Assembly (NCBI GenBank): GCA_902774025.1
Contig: CACYGY010000021.1
Span: 1 to 64,000, forward strand
Direction: 5' to 3'
Length of the DNA: 64,000 nt
DNA from: an uncultured Eubacteriales bacterium
Lineage (GTDB): Bacteria; Bacillota; Clostridia; Christensenellales; Aristaeellaceae
Every line of letters starts with the position of its first letter. Position 1 is the first letter of the stretch. Both the position numbers and the translations under genes were made by a program. Shown here one piece after another: positions 1-9,103 of this stretch. The notes under the pieces are model-generated. The model had not been told where the DNA came from and did no database searches. It was given only the letters and a program-made list of their open reading frames with translations.

Positions 1-226
1 TGCATTTTTATTATTTTTTAATTAGGTGGATTTGTTGCGAAAATTAAGCCTCATGTATACGCTACGCAGTGTGTGATTGAGCTTAACTGAATGACATTGA
101 CCCAAAAACGGAATTTAGGCTGTCAAATCTGTTATTTACTAATTTGTAGTCCATCGGACGCCTCAAAATGCAAGAATTCCTGTGATTTGGTAGATGTATG
201 ATCATGAGTTGCAGTTTGAATGTAAA
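1..226. other. AT-rich stretch without a recognisable gene
   Basis: This stretch is visibly richer in A and T than the rest of the window. No reading frame of useful length, tRNA or terminator was found in it. It ends where the inverted-repeat element begins at 227. It may be the tail of an upstream gene region or older mobile-element debris; nothing further can be supported. Confidence 0.5.
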
Positions 227-303
227 ACCGGTCAGTAAAGACGTGTATGCCGGTCATGGGAAGACGCAATTACCGGTCACAAGTTGACGTAATTGGCGGT
301 CAG
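227..303 (+). repeat. left terminal inverted repeat with four 23-bp iterons
   Basis: CCGGTCA-type cores begin near 228, 250, 273 and 296, the last reading GCGGTCA. The whole arm aligns with the reverse complement of 863-939 without needing a gap. Confidence 0.7.
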
Positions 304-410
304 CCTGCAGGTGGAACGTGATTCCGGACAGTGAAGACAGGAGAAAAGTGCAAAATATTATTGGTGGTTGTTGCAACTCCAAAGTGGAGAAAGTTGCAGA
401 TATCTATCGT

Positions 411-512
411 CGTCGCCCCCCTCCGCAGCCACCTGGGCGTGTTTGTTGGGCTGTCCTTCGTACCTCGGACAGCTCAACCAAACGCTCTGGCGGCTGCGGA
501 GGGGGGCGGCGA
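411..512. repeat. large imperfect hairpin, 46-nt arms
   Basis: Bases 411-456 pair with 467-512 around a 10-base loop (457-466). The arms share the core CCCCCCTCCGCAGCC and its complement. It lies in the middle of the inverted-repeat element. It could be a REP-like structure, a strong folding RNA, or a remnant of nested insertion. The short open frames that cross it read the same sequence in several frames and are not credible genes. Confidence 0.6.
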
Positions 513-862
513 TCTGGTCATGCCTTATGCCCGTGGTGCAAAGAACGGAAGAATACTGCATCCCTCCCATACATTTCTCCGAAAGTGTTTGAGTCAGGTG
601 GAAAGGACCATTCAGGGACGGGTAAGCAGGGTCATTTTTCAGTCGGTTTAAAAGCGTCTCAGCGATGATCCGGATTGTTTCGGAAAGATGGACAGGATAT
701 GTGGTCGTCTTACTACCGGATTTACCGCTGAGATTCTGAAACTGTGAGGTGACAGCGTATGACAGACTGGACTGTAGTGTTACGCTGGGCTCCGCCCAGA
801 CCCGAGGTTTATCGCTTTACACCTCAGGGGTTCCTCTGCCGGTATCATTTGCTGTCTTACAT

Positions 863-939
863 CTGACCGCCTATTACGACCGGAAGTGACCGGGAATTAC
901 GTCTTTCCCTGACCGGGAATTGTGTCTTTGATGACCGTC
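863..939 (-). repeat. right terminal inverted repeat with four 23-bp iterons
   Basis: This is the inverted partner of 227-303, with the same length and the same spacing of TGACCGG-type cores when read on the plus strand. It marks the right end of the MITE-like element. A direct target-site duplication could not be identified with confidence. Confidence 0.7.
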
Positions 940-1016
940 TCAGACGGCTGTCTGCATGAGTGGTACAGAAAAAAGTGGAGATAGCTGAAAACGTCGGAAA
1001 AAAGCCGATATATGGC

Positions 1017-1045
1017 TTGCCAGAGGGGAAAAACTATGTTATACT
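1017..1045 (+). promoter_or_regulatory. sigma-A promoter of the rimP-nusA-infB operon
   Basis: TTGCCA (1017-1022), a 17-base spacer and TATACT (1040-1045). Transcription would start near 1052 and leave a leader of about 200 nt before rimP. Confidence 0.75.
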
Positions 1046-1125
1046 CCCCGCGTTCCCGCCTGTTGAAGGCCTCTGCGGGCCTGCGGGGGAATAATGACAG
1101 TGACTGAAAGAAGGGCTTAGCCGTT

Positions 1126-1226
1126 AAAAGAGTGGACATGGCCTCAGGAGAAGGTATGGCGAGGAATCCCGGGGTGGGGGCGTCGTGTACCTTTCCGCTG
1201 AAGGGGCTGTGGTCGTCCACTCTTTT
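1126..1226 (+). promoter_or_regulatory. structured leader of the rimP operon
   Basis: AAAAGAGTGGAC (1126-1137) is perfectly complementary to GTCCACTCTTTT (1215-1226), closing a 77-base internal region that itself contains complementary pieces (AAGGTA and TACCTT). The 3' arm ends in a T-rich run, so the structure could act as an attenuator 30 bases before the rimP start. NusA-containing operons are autoregulated in other bacteria. A link to the Rfam rimP-leader family cannot be judged from the sequence alone. Confidence 0.5.
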
Positions 1227-1256
1227 CGTTTGGAAAGACGAGGGGAGGAGGAAGGC

Positions 1257-1769
1257 ATGGCCAGGAGTGACTGGATGAAAAAAGTGGAGCCCAGATGTCT
1301 GGAAATCGCTCAGAAACTGGGCTGCGAGCTGGTGGAAATCAGTCTGGATAAGGAAAATACCGGAAAATATCTCCGGATCTATATTGACCGGGAAGATGGC
1401 ATGGATCTGGATGGATGCGAAAGATTTCATCGAATGGTGCAGCCTCTCCTGGAGGATTACGACTATGACTTTCTGGAGGTTTCTTCTCCCGGCATTGACC
1501 GTCCTCTGAAGACGGATCGGGATTATGACAGGGCCCTGGGCAGCGAAGTGGAAGTCCATTTCTTCCGTGCCCTCGATGGCCTGAAGGAAGTCGGTGGCAT
1601 CCTTGTGGATTATGACGGGGAGTCCCTGACACTGGAAGTGAACGGAGACAGGGTTCGGTATGAGCGCAGCGCCTGCAGCCTTGTGCGCCCCGTGGTGGAT
1701 ATGACGGGCGTGGAGGACGTGGACCTGGGTGAAGACTCAGCCCTGAAGGAAGGAGAAATCGTCTCATGA
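1257..1769 (+). CDS. rimP: ribosome maturation factor RimP
   Basis: A protein of 170 residues that helps mature the 30S ribosomal subunit in the cytoplasm. It has the RimP arrangement: an N-terminal alpha/beta domain with the conserved stretch LRIYIDREDGMDLDGC and the motif EVSSPGIDRPL, then a C-terminal Sm-like barrel. The frame is open further upstream to 1185, but the ATG at 1257 was chosen because GGGGAGGAGG ends just before it and the upstream residues lie in the structured leader. It is the first gene of the operon. Its stop overlaps the nusA start in an ATGA arrangement, which implies translational coupling. Confidence 0.95.
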   Translation: MARSDWMKKVEPRCLEIAQKLGCELVEISLDKENTGKYLRIYIDREDGMDLDGCERFHRMVQPLLEDYDYDFLEVSSPGIDRPLKTDRDYDRALGSEVEVHFFRALDGLKEVGGILVDYDGESLTLEVNGDRVRYERSACSLVRPVVDMTGVEDVDLGEDSALKEGEIVS

Positions 1770-2947
1770 GTTCGGAAAAACCGGAAGTCATCCAGGCTAT
1801 TGAAATGCTGGCCAGGGAAAAGGACATCAGCGAGGAGATGCTGTATGCCACCATTGAGGAGGCCGTGAAGGCTGCCTACCGGAAGAATCTTCCCAGGGGT
1901 GTGGCCGAGCCTTCCAGCGTGCTGGCCAGGGTGGACAGAAAGGACGGTTCCATCAAGGTCTATGCCCGGATGATGGTTGTGGAAGAGGTGGAAAATCCCT
2001 CCGGCCAGATTTCCCTGCAGGAGGCGCGGAAAATCCGACCCAGCGCGGAACTGGATGATATTGTGGAAAAGGATGTCACGCCCAGAGGTTTCCTGAGAGT
2101 AGCCGCGCTCACAGCCAAACAGGTGATTACCCAGCGGATCCGGGAAGCTGAAAGAGGCCGGATCTACGATGAGTATGTGGAAAAGACCGACGAGATTCTC
2201 ACCGGCGTCGTGCAGCGCCTGGAAAGCCACGGCGCGGTTGTGGAGCTGGGACATACAGAGGGTCTCCTGGAGAACGGGGAAATGATTCCCGGAGAAGTCC
2301 TCCGGGAAGGGGATCATGTGAAGGTCTATGTACTGGAGGTGATCCGGGGCGCCCAGTCCCATGGACCTCAGGTGCGCGTTTCCCGCATTCATCCCAATCT
2401 GGTCAAGCGCCTGTTTGAGATGGAAGTGCCGGAGATCGCGGGCGGTGTGGTCACCATCAAGAGCCTTGCCCGGGAGGCGGGCAGCCGCAGCAAGATGGCC
2501 GTGCATTCCAATGATCCCATGATTGACCCTGTGGGTTCCTGCGTGGGTCAGGGCGGCGGCCGTGTGGACCGGGTGGTGAACGAGCTGCGGGGGGAAAAGA
2601 TCGACATTATCAAATGGAGTGACAATCCCGCGGAGTTCATTGCCAACGCACTGAATCCCGCCCATGTTACCGATGTGTACATCGGCGAGGATGCCAAGGT
2701 GTGCCGGGTGGTGGTGCCGGACAAGCAGCTTTCCCTGGCCATTGGCAAGGAAGGGCAGAACGCGCGTCTGGCGGCCAAGCTTACGGGCTGGAAAATCGAC
2801 ATCAAGTCCCAGACGCAGGCCAGTAATATGGACGATATGGAATATGACGGCGGCGTGGTCCAGGAAGAGGTGCGGGAAAGCCATGAACCGGTGCGCTTCA
2901 ATCTGGAACAGCTCATGCCCGCGGATGACGAGGACGATACCATCTGA
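1766..2947 (+). CDS. nusA: transcription termination/antitermination factor NusA
   Basis: This 393-residue protein binds RNA polymerase and nascent RNA and controls pausing, termination and antitermination. The order of domains is as expected for a Gram-positive NusA: an N-terminal polymerase-binding domain (about 1-130), an S1 domain (about 135-200) and two KH domains (about 205-345) containing SCVGQGGGRVDRVVNEL and AIGKEGQNARLAAKL. It lacks the C-terminal acidic repeats of enterobacterial NusA and ends in a short acidic tail. It overlaps rimP by four bases and is followed closely by the rnpM gene, the standard Bacillota order. Confidence 0.97.
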   Translation: MSSEKPEVIQAIEMLAREKDISEEMLYATIEEAVKAAYRKNLPRGVAEPSSVLARVDRKDGSIKVYARMMVVEEVENPSGQISLQEARKIRPSAELDDIVEKDVTPRGFLRVAALTAKQVITQRIREAERGRIYDEYVEKTDEILTGVVQRLESHGAVVELGHTEGLLENGEMIPGEVLREGDHVKVYVLEVIRGAQSHGPQVRVSRIHPNLVKRLFEMEVPEIAGGVVTIKSLAREAGSRSKMAVHSNDPMIDPVGSCVGQGGGRVDRVVNELRGEKIDIIKWSDNPAEFIANALNPAHVTDVYIGEDAKVCRVVVPDKQLSLAIGKEGQNARLAAKLTGWKIDIKSQTQASNMDDMEYDGGVVQEEVRESHEPVRFNLEQLMPADDEDDTI

Positions 2948-2995
2948 CGAAACATGGGCCGGCATCCTGCCGGCTTGAGGAGGATCCTCAATCGA

Positions 2996-3295
2996 ATGAA
3001 GCAGAAGAAAATACCCATGCGCATGTGCGTGGGCTGCCGGGAAATGAAGCCCAAGAAGGAACTGATCCGGGTAGTCAGAAGTCCGGAAGGAGAGGTCACC
3101 ATGGATCCTTCAGGACGCAAGCCCGGAAGGGGTGCCTATGTGTGCCGTTCCGGAGACTGCCTTGCCCGGGCGATCCGACAGAAACAGCTGGAGCGACAGC
3201 TGGAACACCCTCTGAGTCCGGAGACAGCCCAGGCTCTGCGGACGACCCTGGAGGAGATTCAGGCACGGGAGGAGGCAGAATCCACGGGTGGATGA
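2996..3295 (+). CDS. rnpM: RNase P modulator RnpM (YlxR family)
   Basis: A 99-residue basic protein of the YlxR/DUF448 family. The conserved MRMCVGCREMKPKKEL signature is near the N-terminus and GRGAYVC follows at about residue 45. The B. subtilis homologue has been described as an RNA-binding modulator of RNase P. The frame extends upstream to 2954, but GAGGAGGA at 2977-2984 places the start at the ATG at 2996. Its stop codon overlaps the GTG start of the next gene. A small GCCGGC inverted repeat (about 2958-2974) lies between nusA and this gene but has no T-run. Confidence 0.92.
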   Translation: MKQKKIPMRMCVGCREMKPKKELIRVVRSPEGEVTMDPSGRKPGRGAYVCRSGDCLARAIRQKQLERQLEHPLSPETAQALRTTLEEIQAREEAESTGG

Positions 3296-3593
3296 GGAGA
3301 AGGTGCGAGGACTGCTGGGACTGAGTGTCCGGGCAGGCCAGGCCATGTTCGGCCAGGGCGGCTGCCTGACGTGGATCCGGAGCGGAGCGTGTGCACTGCT
3401 GCTTCTGGATTCCGAAGCCTCCGGAAATACCATGGACCTGTACAGGCGGGCATGCCGTGAGCATGATGTGCCGCTGGGCATTCTGCCATGCGGCCTTCTG
3501 GAGAAGGCAACGGGCAGGCCGGGGGTGGCAGTGGCCCTGAAGGCAGGAGGGCTGACGGACCAGCTCCTGAAGCTGGTGGATACAGTACGTTGA
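3288..3593 (+). CDS. L7Ae/L30e-family RNA-binding protein (YlxQ-like)
   Basis: A protein of 101 residues of the ribosomal L7Ae/L30e superfamily, found in Bacillota between rnpM and infB, where it is called YlxQ or YbxF-like. Family members bind kink-turn RNA. The visible family features are the opening GLLGLSVRAGQ, a hydrophobic strand ALLLLDSEAS, and GLLEKATGRPG in the C-terminal half. The start is GTG at 3288, overlapping the end of rnpM by eight bases. Its exact RNA partner is not known from the sequence. Confidence 0.88.
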   Translation: MDEEKVRGLLGLSVRAGQAMFGQGGCLTWIRSGACALLLLDSEASGNTMDLYRRACREHDVPLGILPCGLLEKATGRPGVAVALKAGGLTDQLLKLVDTVR

Positions 3594-3631
3594 GGATCCT
3601 TTCATAACGACAGGAGAAGCGGGGAGATACC

Positions 3632-6600
3632 ATGACGGAAATCAATCTCAAGGATGCCAGCCGGGAACTGGCACAGGATGCGGGCCAGGCTGTGAACGAT
3701 GCGGCTCGGCTGCACAAGAGTGCGGATGCTCTGGTGCAGAAACTGCGCGGTCTGGAGAATGAATTCAGGAAGCGCAGAGAGGAAGAAAACCAGGCCAGAA
3801 AGCGGGAGGAACAGCAGAGGCTGGTTTCTTCCCATACCCGCGCCTATACCTCCGAGACGGGCTATACCACCGAGGAGGAAATGGGTGATATAAACCTGGA
3901 GTATGGTGTATTCTCCCCGGATGAAGAATCGCCCAAGGCCGCCGTAAAGAAGGAAAAAGCAGAAAAGGCTGCCGAGCCCAGGGCGGAGAAAGCCGGGAAC
4001 CTCGCACAGCCCGAGAAGGCGGAGAAACCCGCAAAGGCAGACAGGCCCGAAAAAGCGGAGAAGGCTGAAAAAACGGAAAAGCCTGAGATGACGACAGCTG
4101 CAGCCGGGGAAGAAGTCCCCGGAAAGCAGGAAAAGGCCGAAAAGACCGAGAAAGCCGAAAAACCTGTCCAGCCGGACAGGCCGGAGAAGACCGAAAAACC
4201 GGAAAGACCCGACAGGCCTGTCAGAACGGGAGCGGCTGAAGCCGTGCCGGACAGAAAGGCGCCGGAAAAGAAAGCGGAGGTCTCTTCGGAGAAACAGACC
4301 GAAAAACCTGTGGAGAAGCCGGCTGAAAAGTCTGTGGAGAAGCCTGCCGAAAAACCTGCGGAGAAGTCTGCTGAAAAGCCTGCCGAAAAGCCCGCGGAGA
4401 AGCCGGCGGACAAACCCAAGCGCCCTGTCATCGGACAGATCATGTCAAGGCCCGGGGATCCTGTGCCCCAGCAGAAGCCCGTGGGGCTTGCGCCGAATGT
4501 CATCAAGCCCCCGACACCGCCGCGCACCATGAACCGGCCTGTGCCTGCGCAGGGCCAGGCGGGACAGGCCAGACCTCAGGGCCCCTATGGAAGGCCGGTT
4601 CCCGGCCAGAATCCCCAGGGTCAGCCCAGGCCTCAGGGTCCTTATGGGAGACCTGTGTCCCCCCAGGGGGGACAGCCCAGGCCTCAGGGCCCCTACGGAA
4701 GGCCCGCTCCCGGTCAGGGTGGTGGTTCCGGACGTCCCGCTCCCGGTCAGGGAGGCGGCGCCCGTCCTCAGGGCGGTCAGCGTCCCGCACCGGGTGGATT
4801 TGCTCAGCGTGGACCGGCGCAGGGCCGTCCCGCACCCAGGCGCGCTCCGGACCTGCCGCCGCCCGTTGAAAAGGAAAGGGTTTCCAATTACGATCCCAAC
4901 AAGAAGAATTATATCCGGCAGCATGATCCGGAACATATTGCCCGGAACCGGAAACAGGAAGCCCGGAATCACTACAACAGCTTTGATGATGATGTGATCC
5001 GGGGCGGCAAGCGCTCCAGAGCCAAGAAGCCCTCCGTGCAGCAGAGCATGGCGCCGATCAAGATTGAGACGGCGTACATGTCCGGTGATGTGATCACCGT
5101 GCGCGATCTCACCGAGCGCATCGGAAAGACCGCCGGCGAGATCATCAAGCAGCTGCTCATTCTGGGCAACATGGCCACCATCAACTCGGAAATTGATTTC
5201 GATACCGCATCTCTGGTGTGTCAGGAGTTCGGCATTACCCTTGAGAAGAAGGCGGACCGCACCGCAGAAGATCAGCTGGTGGAGGAGAACTTCGAGGACG
5301 ATGAGAGCAATCTCCAGCCCCGTCCTCCCGTGGTCACCATTATGGGTCACGTGGACCATGGCAAGACCAGCCTTCTGGACTATATTCGCAAGAGCCGTGT
5401 GACGGCCGGGGAAGCCGGCGGCATTACCCAGCACATCGGCGCCTACACCGTGGACGTGGACGGCCGTCAGATCACATTCCTGGATACTCCCGGCCACGAG
5501 GCGTTCACGGCCATGCGCGCCAGAGGCGCCCAGGCCACGGATATTGCCATTCTGGTGGTGGCGGCGGATGACTCTGTCATGCCCCAGACTGTGGAAGCCA
5601 TCAACCACGCAAAGGCGGCGAATGTGCCCATCATTGTGGCCATCAATAAGATGGACAAGCCTGCGGCGGATCCTGATCGGGTCAAGCAGGACCTGACCAA
5701 GTACGAACTGGTCTGCGAGGACTGGGGCGGCGATACGGTCTGCGTGCCGGTGAGCGCCCTGACAGGGGACGGCGTGGACGAACTGCTGGAAATGATTCTC
5801 CTCCAGGCGGACATGATGGAACTGAAAGCCAATCCGGACCGTCTGGCCCGCGGCGTCATCATCGAGGCCAAGCTGGACAAGGCCCGCGGCCCCCTGGCGA
5901 CGGTCCTGCTCCAGAACGGTACGCTTCACGTGGGCGACAATATGATTGCCGGCCTTGCCAGCGGCCGTGTGCGCGCTCTCATCAATGACCGGGGTGAGAA
6001 AGTCAAGGAGGCAGGGCCCTCCATGCCCGTTGAAATCATGGGCTTTGACGAGGTGCCCAGCGCCGGAGATGAAATGGTCGCCGTGGGTGATGACCATCTG
6101 TCCCGCCAGGTGGCGGACGAGCGCCGTGAAAAGCTGCGCGCCAGCAGAGAAGCCACTGCTGCCAAGGTGACCATGGAAAACCTGTTCTCCACCATCGAGG
6201 AGGGCAAGGTGACCAACCTGAACCTGATCATCAAGGCAGACGTGCAGGGCAGCGTGGAAGCGGTCAAGCAGGCCATGGAGAAACTCAGCAACGACGAGGT
6301 CAAGGTACGGGTGCTGCACTCGGGTGCCGGTGCCATTACCAAGGACGACGTGAACCTTGCTTCCGCCTTCAATGCCATCATCATCGGCTTCAACATCCGC
6401 CCCGACGCCTCTGCAAGGGAAGCGGCCGAGCGGGAAAAGGTGGACGTCCGTCTCTATACCGTCATTTACAAGGCCATTGAGGATATGGAGATGGCCATGA
6501 AGGGCCTCCTGGCGCCGGAATACAGGGAAGTGCTTCTGGGCCACGCGGAGGTTCGGAATGTGTTCAAAATCACGGGCGCGGGCATTATCGCCGGCTGCTA

Positions 6601-6817
6601 TGTGCAGGATGGCAAAATGCAGAGAAACGCCAGTGTCCGTCTCCTCAGAGACAGTGTTGTGGTCTTTGAGGGCAAGCTGTCCAGTCTGCGCCATCTGAAG
6701 GACGACGTGAAGGATATGGCGGCCGGATATGAATGCGGCATGAGTCTGGAAGGTCATAACGACATTAAGATCGGCGACATTGTGGAATGCTTCATCATGG
6801 AAGAAATTCCGCGCTGA
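3632..6817 (+). CDS. infB: translation initiation factor IF-2
   Basis: IF-2 is the GTPase that brings initiator tRNA to the 30S subunit. This copy is long (1061 residues). After a short N-terminal segment there is a charged low-complexity region (about 105-270, repeats such as [10 protein letters not shown]), then a Pro/Gly/Arg region (about 300-410) with repeats of QGPYGRP. The conserved part starts near 470. The G1 motif GHVDHGKT is at 572-579, DTPGHE (G3) follows, and NKMD (G4) is at 672-675; the IF-2 domains continue to the C-terminus. It is preceded by AGGAGAAGCGGGGAG. A hairpin with four T's follows the stop codon. Confidence 0.97.
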   Translation: MTEINLKDASRELAQDAGQAVNDAARLHKSADALVQKLRGLENEFRKRREEENQARKREEQQRLVSSHTRAYTSETGYTTEEEMGDINLEYGVFSPDEESPKAAVKKEKAEKAAEPRAEKAGNLAQPEKAEKPAKADRPEKAEKAEKTEKPEMTTAAAGEEVPGKQEKAEKTEKAEKPVQPDRPEKTEKPERPDRPVRTGAAEAVPDRKAPEKKAEVSSEKQTEKPVEKPAEKSVEKPAEKPAEKSAEKPAEKPAEKPADKPKRPVIGQIMSRPGDPVPQQKPVGLAPNVIKPPTPPRTMNRPVPAQGQAGQARPQGPYGRPVPGQNPQGQPRPQGPYGRPVSPQGGQPRPQGPYGRPAPGQGGGSGRPAPGQGGGARPQGGQRPAPGGFAQRGPAQGRPAPRRAPDLPPPVEKERVSNYDPNKKNYIRQHDPEHIARNRKQEARNHYNSFDDDVIRGGKRSRAKKPSVQQSMAPIKIETAYMSGDVITVRDLTERIGKTAGEIIKQLLILGNMATINSEIDFDTASLVCQEFGITLEKKADRTAEDQLVEENFEDDESNLQPRPPVVTIMGHVDHGKTSLLDYIRKSRVTAGEAGGITQHIGAYTVDVDGRQITFLDTPGHEAFTAMRARGAQATDIAILVVAADDSVMPQTVEAINHAKAANVPIIVAINKMDKPAADPDRVKQDLTKYELVCEDWGGDTVCVPVSALTGDGVDELLEMILLQADMMELKANPDRLARGVIIEAKLDKARGPLATVLLQNGTLHVGDNMIAGLASGRVRALINDRGEKVKEAGPSMPVEIMGFDEVPSAGDEMVAVGDDHLSRQVADERREKLRASREATAAKVTMENLFSTIEEGKVTNLNLIIKADVQGSVEAVKQAMEKLSNDEVKVRVLHSGAGAITKDDVNLASAFNAIIIGFNIRPDASAREAAEREKVDVRLYTVIYKAIEDMEMAMKGLLAPEYREVLLGHAEVRNVFKITGAGIIAGCYVQDGKMQRNASVRLLRDSVVVFEGKLSSLRHLKDDVKDMAAGYECGMSLEGHNDIKIGDIVECFIMEEIPR

Positions 6818-6823
6818 AACACG

Positions 6824-6850
6824 CAGGGCAGGTGATTCCTGCCCTGTTTT
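6824..6850 (+). terminator. hairpin between infB and rbfA
   Basis: CAGGGCAGG (6824-6832) pairs with CCTGCCCTG (6838-6846) and is followed by TTTT. The weak T-tract suggests partial termination or 3' end protection within the operon, which continues with rbfA. Confidence 0.6.
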
Positions 6851-6868
6851 CAGGAGAAAGGAAAACAT

Positions 6869-7237
6869 ATGAATTATCAGCGGGTGGACCGGCTCAGCGA
6901 AGAGGTCCAGAAGGAAGTGGACGATATTATCCGCCATGATCTCAAGGATCCGAGGATCGGCGGAACCTATTCGGTGACAAGGTGTGAAGTGACCCGGGAT
7001 CTGAGATACGCCAGAGTCTATGTGAGCGTTCTGGAGGACGACAGGCGCGACGGACTCATGGAAGCCCTGAAAAAAGCCGCCGGATATGTGCGGCGGGAGC
7101 TGGGGCACCGTCTGCAGATCCGGTATATTCCGGAGGTGCAGTTCATCAGGGATGAGAACATTGCCTACGGTGTGCATATTGCTCAGGTACTGAGTCAGGT
7201 ATCCATGGGGGAGGAAGAACATGCGGGGGAACATTGA
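6869..7237 (+). CDS. rbfA: 30S ribosome-binding factor RbfA
   Basis: A 122-residue single KH-like-domain protein that acts late in 30S maturation, on the 5' helix of 16S rRNA. The family pattern is clear: RVDRLSEEVQKEV at the start, DPRIGG, then VTRDLRYARVYVSV and the C-terminal YIPEVQFIRDE. AGGAGAAAGG precedes the ATG. The last 17 bases overlap the next gene, which points to coupled translation. Confidence 0.95.
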   Translation: MNYQRVDRLSEEVQKEVDDIIRHDLKDPRIGGTYSVTRCEVTRDLRYARVYVSVLEDDRRDGLMEALKKAAGYVRRELGHRLQIRYIPEVQFIRDENIAYGVHIAQVLSQVSMGEEEHAGEH

Positions 7238-8222
7238 CCGTCTGGCGGAAAAACTGAAAGAAGCCGGACAGGTTGAACTGGTGAGCCATATGAATCCGGA
7301 CGGGGACACCATCGGATCAGCGCTTGCCACTCAGCGGATTCTCGATCGTCTGGGCATCCCGTCACGGGTATACTGCAGGGACAGAGCGCCGGAACCGGTG
7401 GATTTTCTGCCGGGCGCCGCGGAGATTCTGCCCCTCACCTCCCTCCCGGAGCATCCTCAGGTTCTGATGTTTCTGGACTGCGCCGATTATGACAGGGTGG
7501 CTTCCCCGGGAGACCCGGGGAGGGAGAGCCTCGACCGTGCCTTCACAGGGGCGGATGTGACACTGCAGATGGATCACCATGTAACCAATCCCGGTTACTG
7601 TGGGGAGAATGTGGTGGAAAACACCTCAGCCGCGGGGGTACTGGTGCATGAGCTGGCCCGCAGTCTGAATGTGCCCCTGGACCGGGAAATCGCGGAGTGT
7701 CTCTATGTGGCCCTTGCCACGGATACCGGGAATTTTACGCAGAACAATACCGACTCCGCCTCCATGCGGGTCATGGCGGATATTCTGGAGACCGGGTTTG
7801 ATCTGGTCCCCGTCTGCCGCCGTCTCTTTACGGAGAGGAGACCTCAGCAGGCCCGGCTGATCGGGGAGGCGCTGCGTACTCTGACGTTTGCGGAAAACGG
7901 CCATGTGGCCTTCATGTCCGTCAGCCGGGAAGCCATGGAAAGAGCGGGAGCCCGGGATGCGGACGCGGAGAACCTGGTGAATTTTGCCAGGGACATCACA
8001 GGCGTGCACATGGCCTTTCTGGCCAGGGAAACTCAGGACGGGATCCGGGTGAATATCCGGTCCATCGCTCCATGGACCATTCATGAGACGGCGCTGAGTC
8101 TGGGGGGCGGCGGACACCGTCAGGCCAGCGGTGTGACACTGAAGGAACATACATTGGAGGCGGCCGTACAGGAGATTGCCGGACGTCTGGCTGAATCTCA
8201 CAGGCAGCAGGAAAAGGCATGA
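7221..8222 (+). CDS. nrnA: DHH/DHHA1 family phosphoesterase (NrnA-like oligoribonuclease / pAp phosphatase)
   Basis: A 333-residue cytoplasmic phosphoesterase. In Bacillota, NrnA degrades nanoRNA and removes 3' phosphate from pAp. The DHH domain shows SHMNPDGDTIGSALA near residue 22, a metal-ligand aspartate in FLDCADYD, the DHH signature in QMDHHVTNPGY, and DTGNFTQNNT. The DHHA1 domain ends with GGGGHRQASG near residue 295. It overlaps both rbfA and truB (ATGA), the usual Bacillota position for this gene. Specificity for nanoRNA versus cyclic dinucleotide products such as pApA cannot be settled from the sequence. Confidence 0.9.
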   Translation: MRGNIDRLAEKLKEAGQVELVSHMNPDGDTIGSALATQRILDRLGIPSRVYCRDRAPEPVDFLPGAAEILPLTSLPEHPQVLMFLDCADYDRVASPGDPGRESLDRAFTGADVTLQMDHHVTNPGYCGENVVENTSAAGVLVHELARSLNVPLDREIAECLYVALATDTGNFTQNNTDSASMRVMADILETGFDLVPVCRRLFTERRPQQARLIGEALRTLTFAENGHVAFMSVSREAMERAGARDADAENLVNFARDITGVHMAFLARETQDGIRVNIRSIAPWTIHETALSLGGGGHRQASGVTLKEHTLEAAVQEIAGRLAESHRQQEKA

Positions 8223-9097
8223 ATGGATTTCTGAATATGCTGAAACCCCCGGGGATGACCAGCGCCGGCCTTGCAGGACTGTGCAGACGCCTTACCGGGG
8301 AAAAAAGGGTGGGGCATGCCGGTACCCTGGACCCGGAGGCCGCGGGGGTTCTCCCGGTTATGGTGGGGCGGGCCACCAAGCTTTTTGATTATCTGGTTGA
8401 AAAGGAAAAAACATACGTGGCAGAGGTGGCTTTCGGGGCATCCACGGATACCATGGATGCCGAAGGCCGGGTGCTGGAAACCGGAGACCGGTATCCGGAT
8501 GAATCAGCGGTCCGGGAAGCCGCCCGAAAGCTGGAAGGGGATATTATCCAGCACCCCAGTATGTATTCGGCCATCAAGAAGGACGGAAAGCCCCTGTATC
8601 GACTGGCCAGAGCCGGTGCGGAGGTGGAAGTGCCGGAACGCAGAGTGCACGTGGAGAGCCTGGAGGTTCTCCGGGCTCTTCCGGACCATGGCTGGATGAT
8701 CCGGGTCCGGTGCGGACGGGGAACGTACATCCGTTCTCTGTGTGATGATCTGGGCAGGCTCTGCGGCTGCCCGGCCCATATGCGGTTTCTCCTGAGAACG
8801 GCGACCGGGGTTTTTGACGTGGAAACGGCGCTGACCCTGGAAGAACTGGGGGAAATGGAGAAAAACGGCTGCCTGGAAAAGGCGCTCATTCCCATGGACC
8901 GGCCTCTTTTTCATCTGCCGGAAGCCCGCGTATGTGAGAAGAGTACATCCCGGGTCCTGAACGGGGTGCCGCTGGGGATGGAGGAACTGGAGTCAGGGAG
9001 TGTGGACGGGCTGACCCGTATGTATCTGAAAGACCGGTTTCTGGGTCTTGCCCGCAGGGAAGAGGACAGGATCGTATTCCGAGTTCTGTTTTCCTGA
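8219..9097 (+). CDS. truB: tRNA pseudouridine(55) synthase TruB
   Basis: The enzyme makes pseudouridine 55 in the T-loop of tRNA. The 292-residue protein has the catalytic motif GHAGTLDPEAAGVLPV (catalytic Asp near residue 40), the KTYVAEVAFG strand, and RCGRGTYIRSLCDDLG in the core. A short C-terminal domain follows residue 230. The start overlaps the nrnA stop by four bases, and ribF follows after six bases. Confidence 0.96.
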   Translation: MNGFLNMLKPPGMTSAGLAGLCRRLTGEKRVGHAGTLDPEAAGVLPVMVGRATKLFDYLVEKEKTYVAEVAFGASTDTMDAEGRVLETGDRYPDESAVREAARKLEGDIIQHPSMYSAIKKDGKPLYRLARAGAEVEVPERRVHVESLEVLRALPDHGWMIRVRCGRGTYIRSLCDDLGRLCGCPAHMRFLLRTATGVFDVETALTLEELGEMEKNGCLEKALIPMDRPLFHLPEARVCEKSTSRVLNGVPLGMEELESGSVDGLTRMYLKDRFLGLARREEDRIVFRVLFS

Positions 9098-9103
9098 GAA
9101 AGG

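Larger units (their letters stand above)
227..939. mobile_element. 713-bp MITE-like element with 77-bp terminal inverted repeats
   Basis: Bases 227-303 and 863-939 form an imperfect inverted-repeat pair, each 77 bp long. Each arm contains four copies of a CCGGTCA core spaced 22-23 bp apart (left arm cores near 228, 250, 273 and 296), often followed by an AAGACGYAATT-like segment. Terminal arrays of about 22-bp repeats are typical of DDE transposons of the IS21, Tn7 and Mu type, where each repeat binds transposase. No transposase frame lies between the arms, and short frames at 318-668 have no recognisable domain and run through a hairpin. I infer a non-autonomous element or an internally deleted insertion sequence. 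The family assignment is uncertain. Confidence 0.6.

Noticed and set aside
318-668. Open frames of 106-116 codons within the MITE-like element
   Set aside because: They cross the 46-nt hairpin and overlap in three frames without family similarity or a ribosome-binding site.
4300-4420. Short tandem repeats that might look like CRISPR
   Set aside because: They are in-frame codon repeats of the IF-2 N-terminal region, with no unique spacers.
4445-7330. Very long open frame on the minus strand opposite infB and rbfA
   Set aside because: It is the antisense shadow of infB: high GC and biased codon use on the plus strand keep the opposite frame open. It has no domain and no ribosome-binding site.
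9098-9103. Possible FMN riboswitch before ribF
   Set aside because: There are only six bases between truB and ribF, so no riboswitch can be present.
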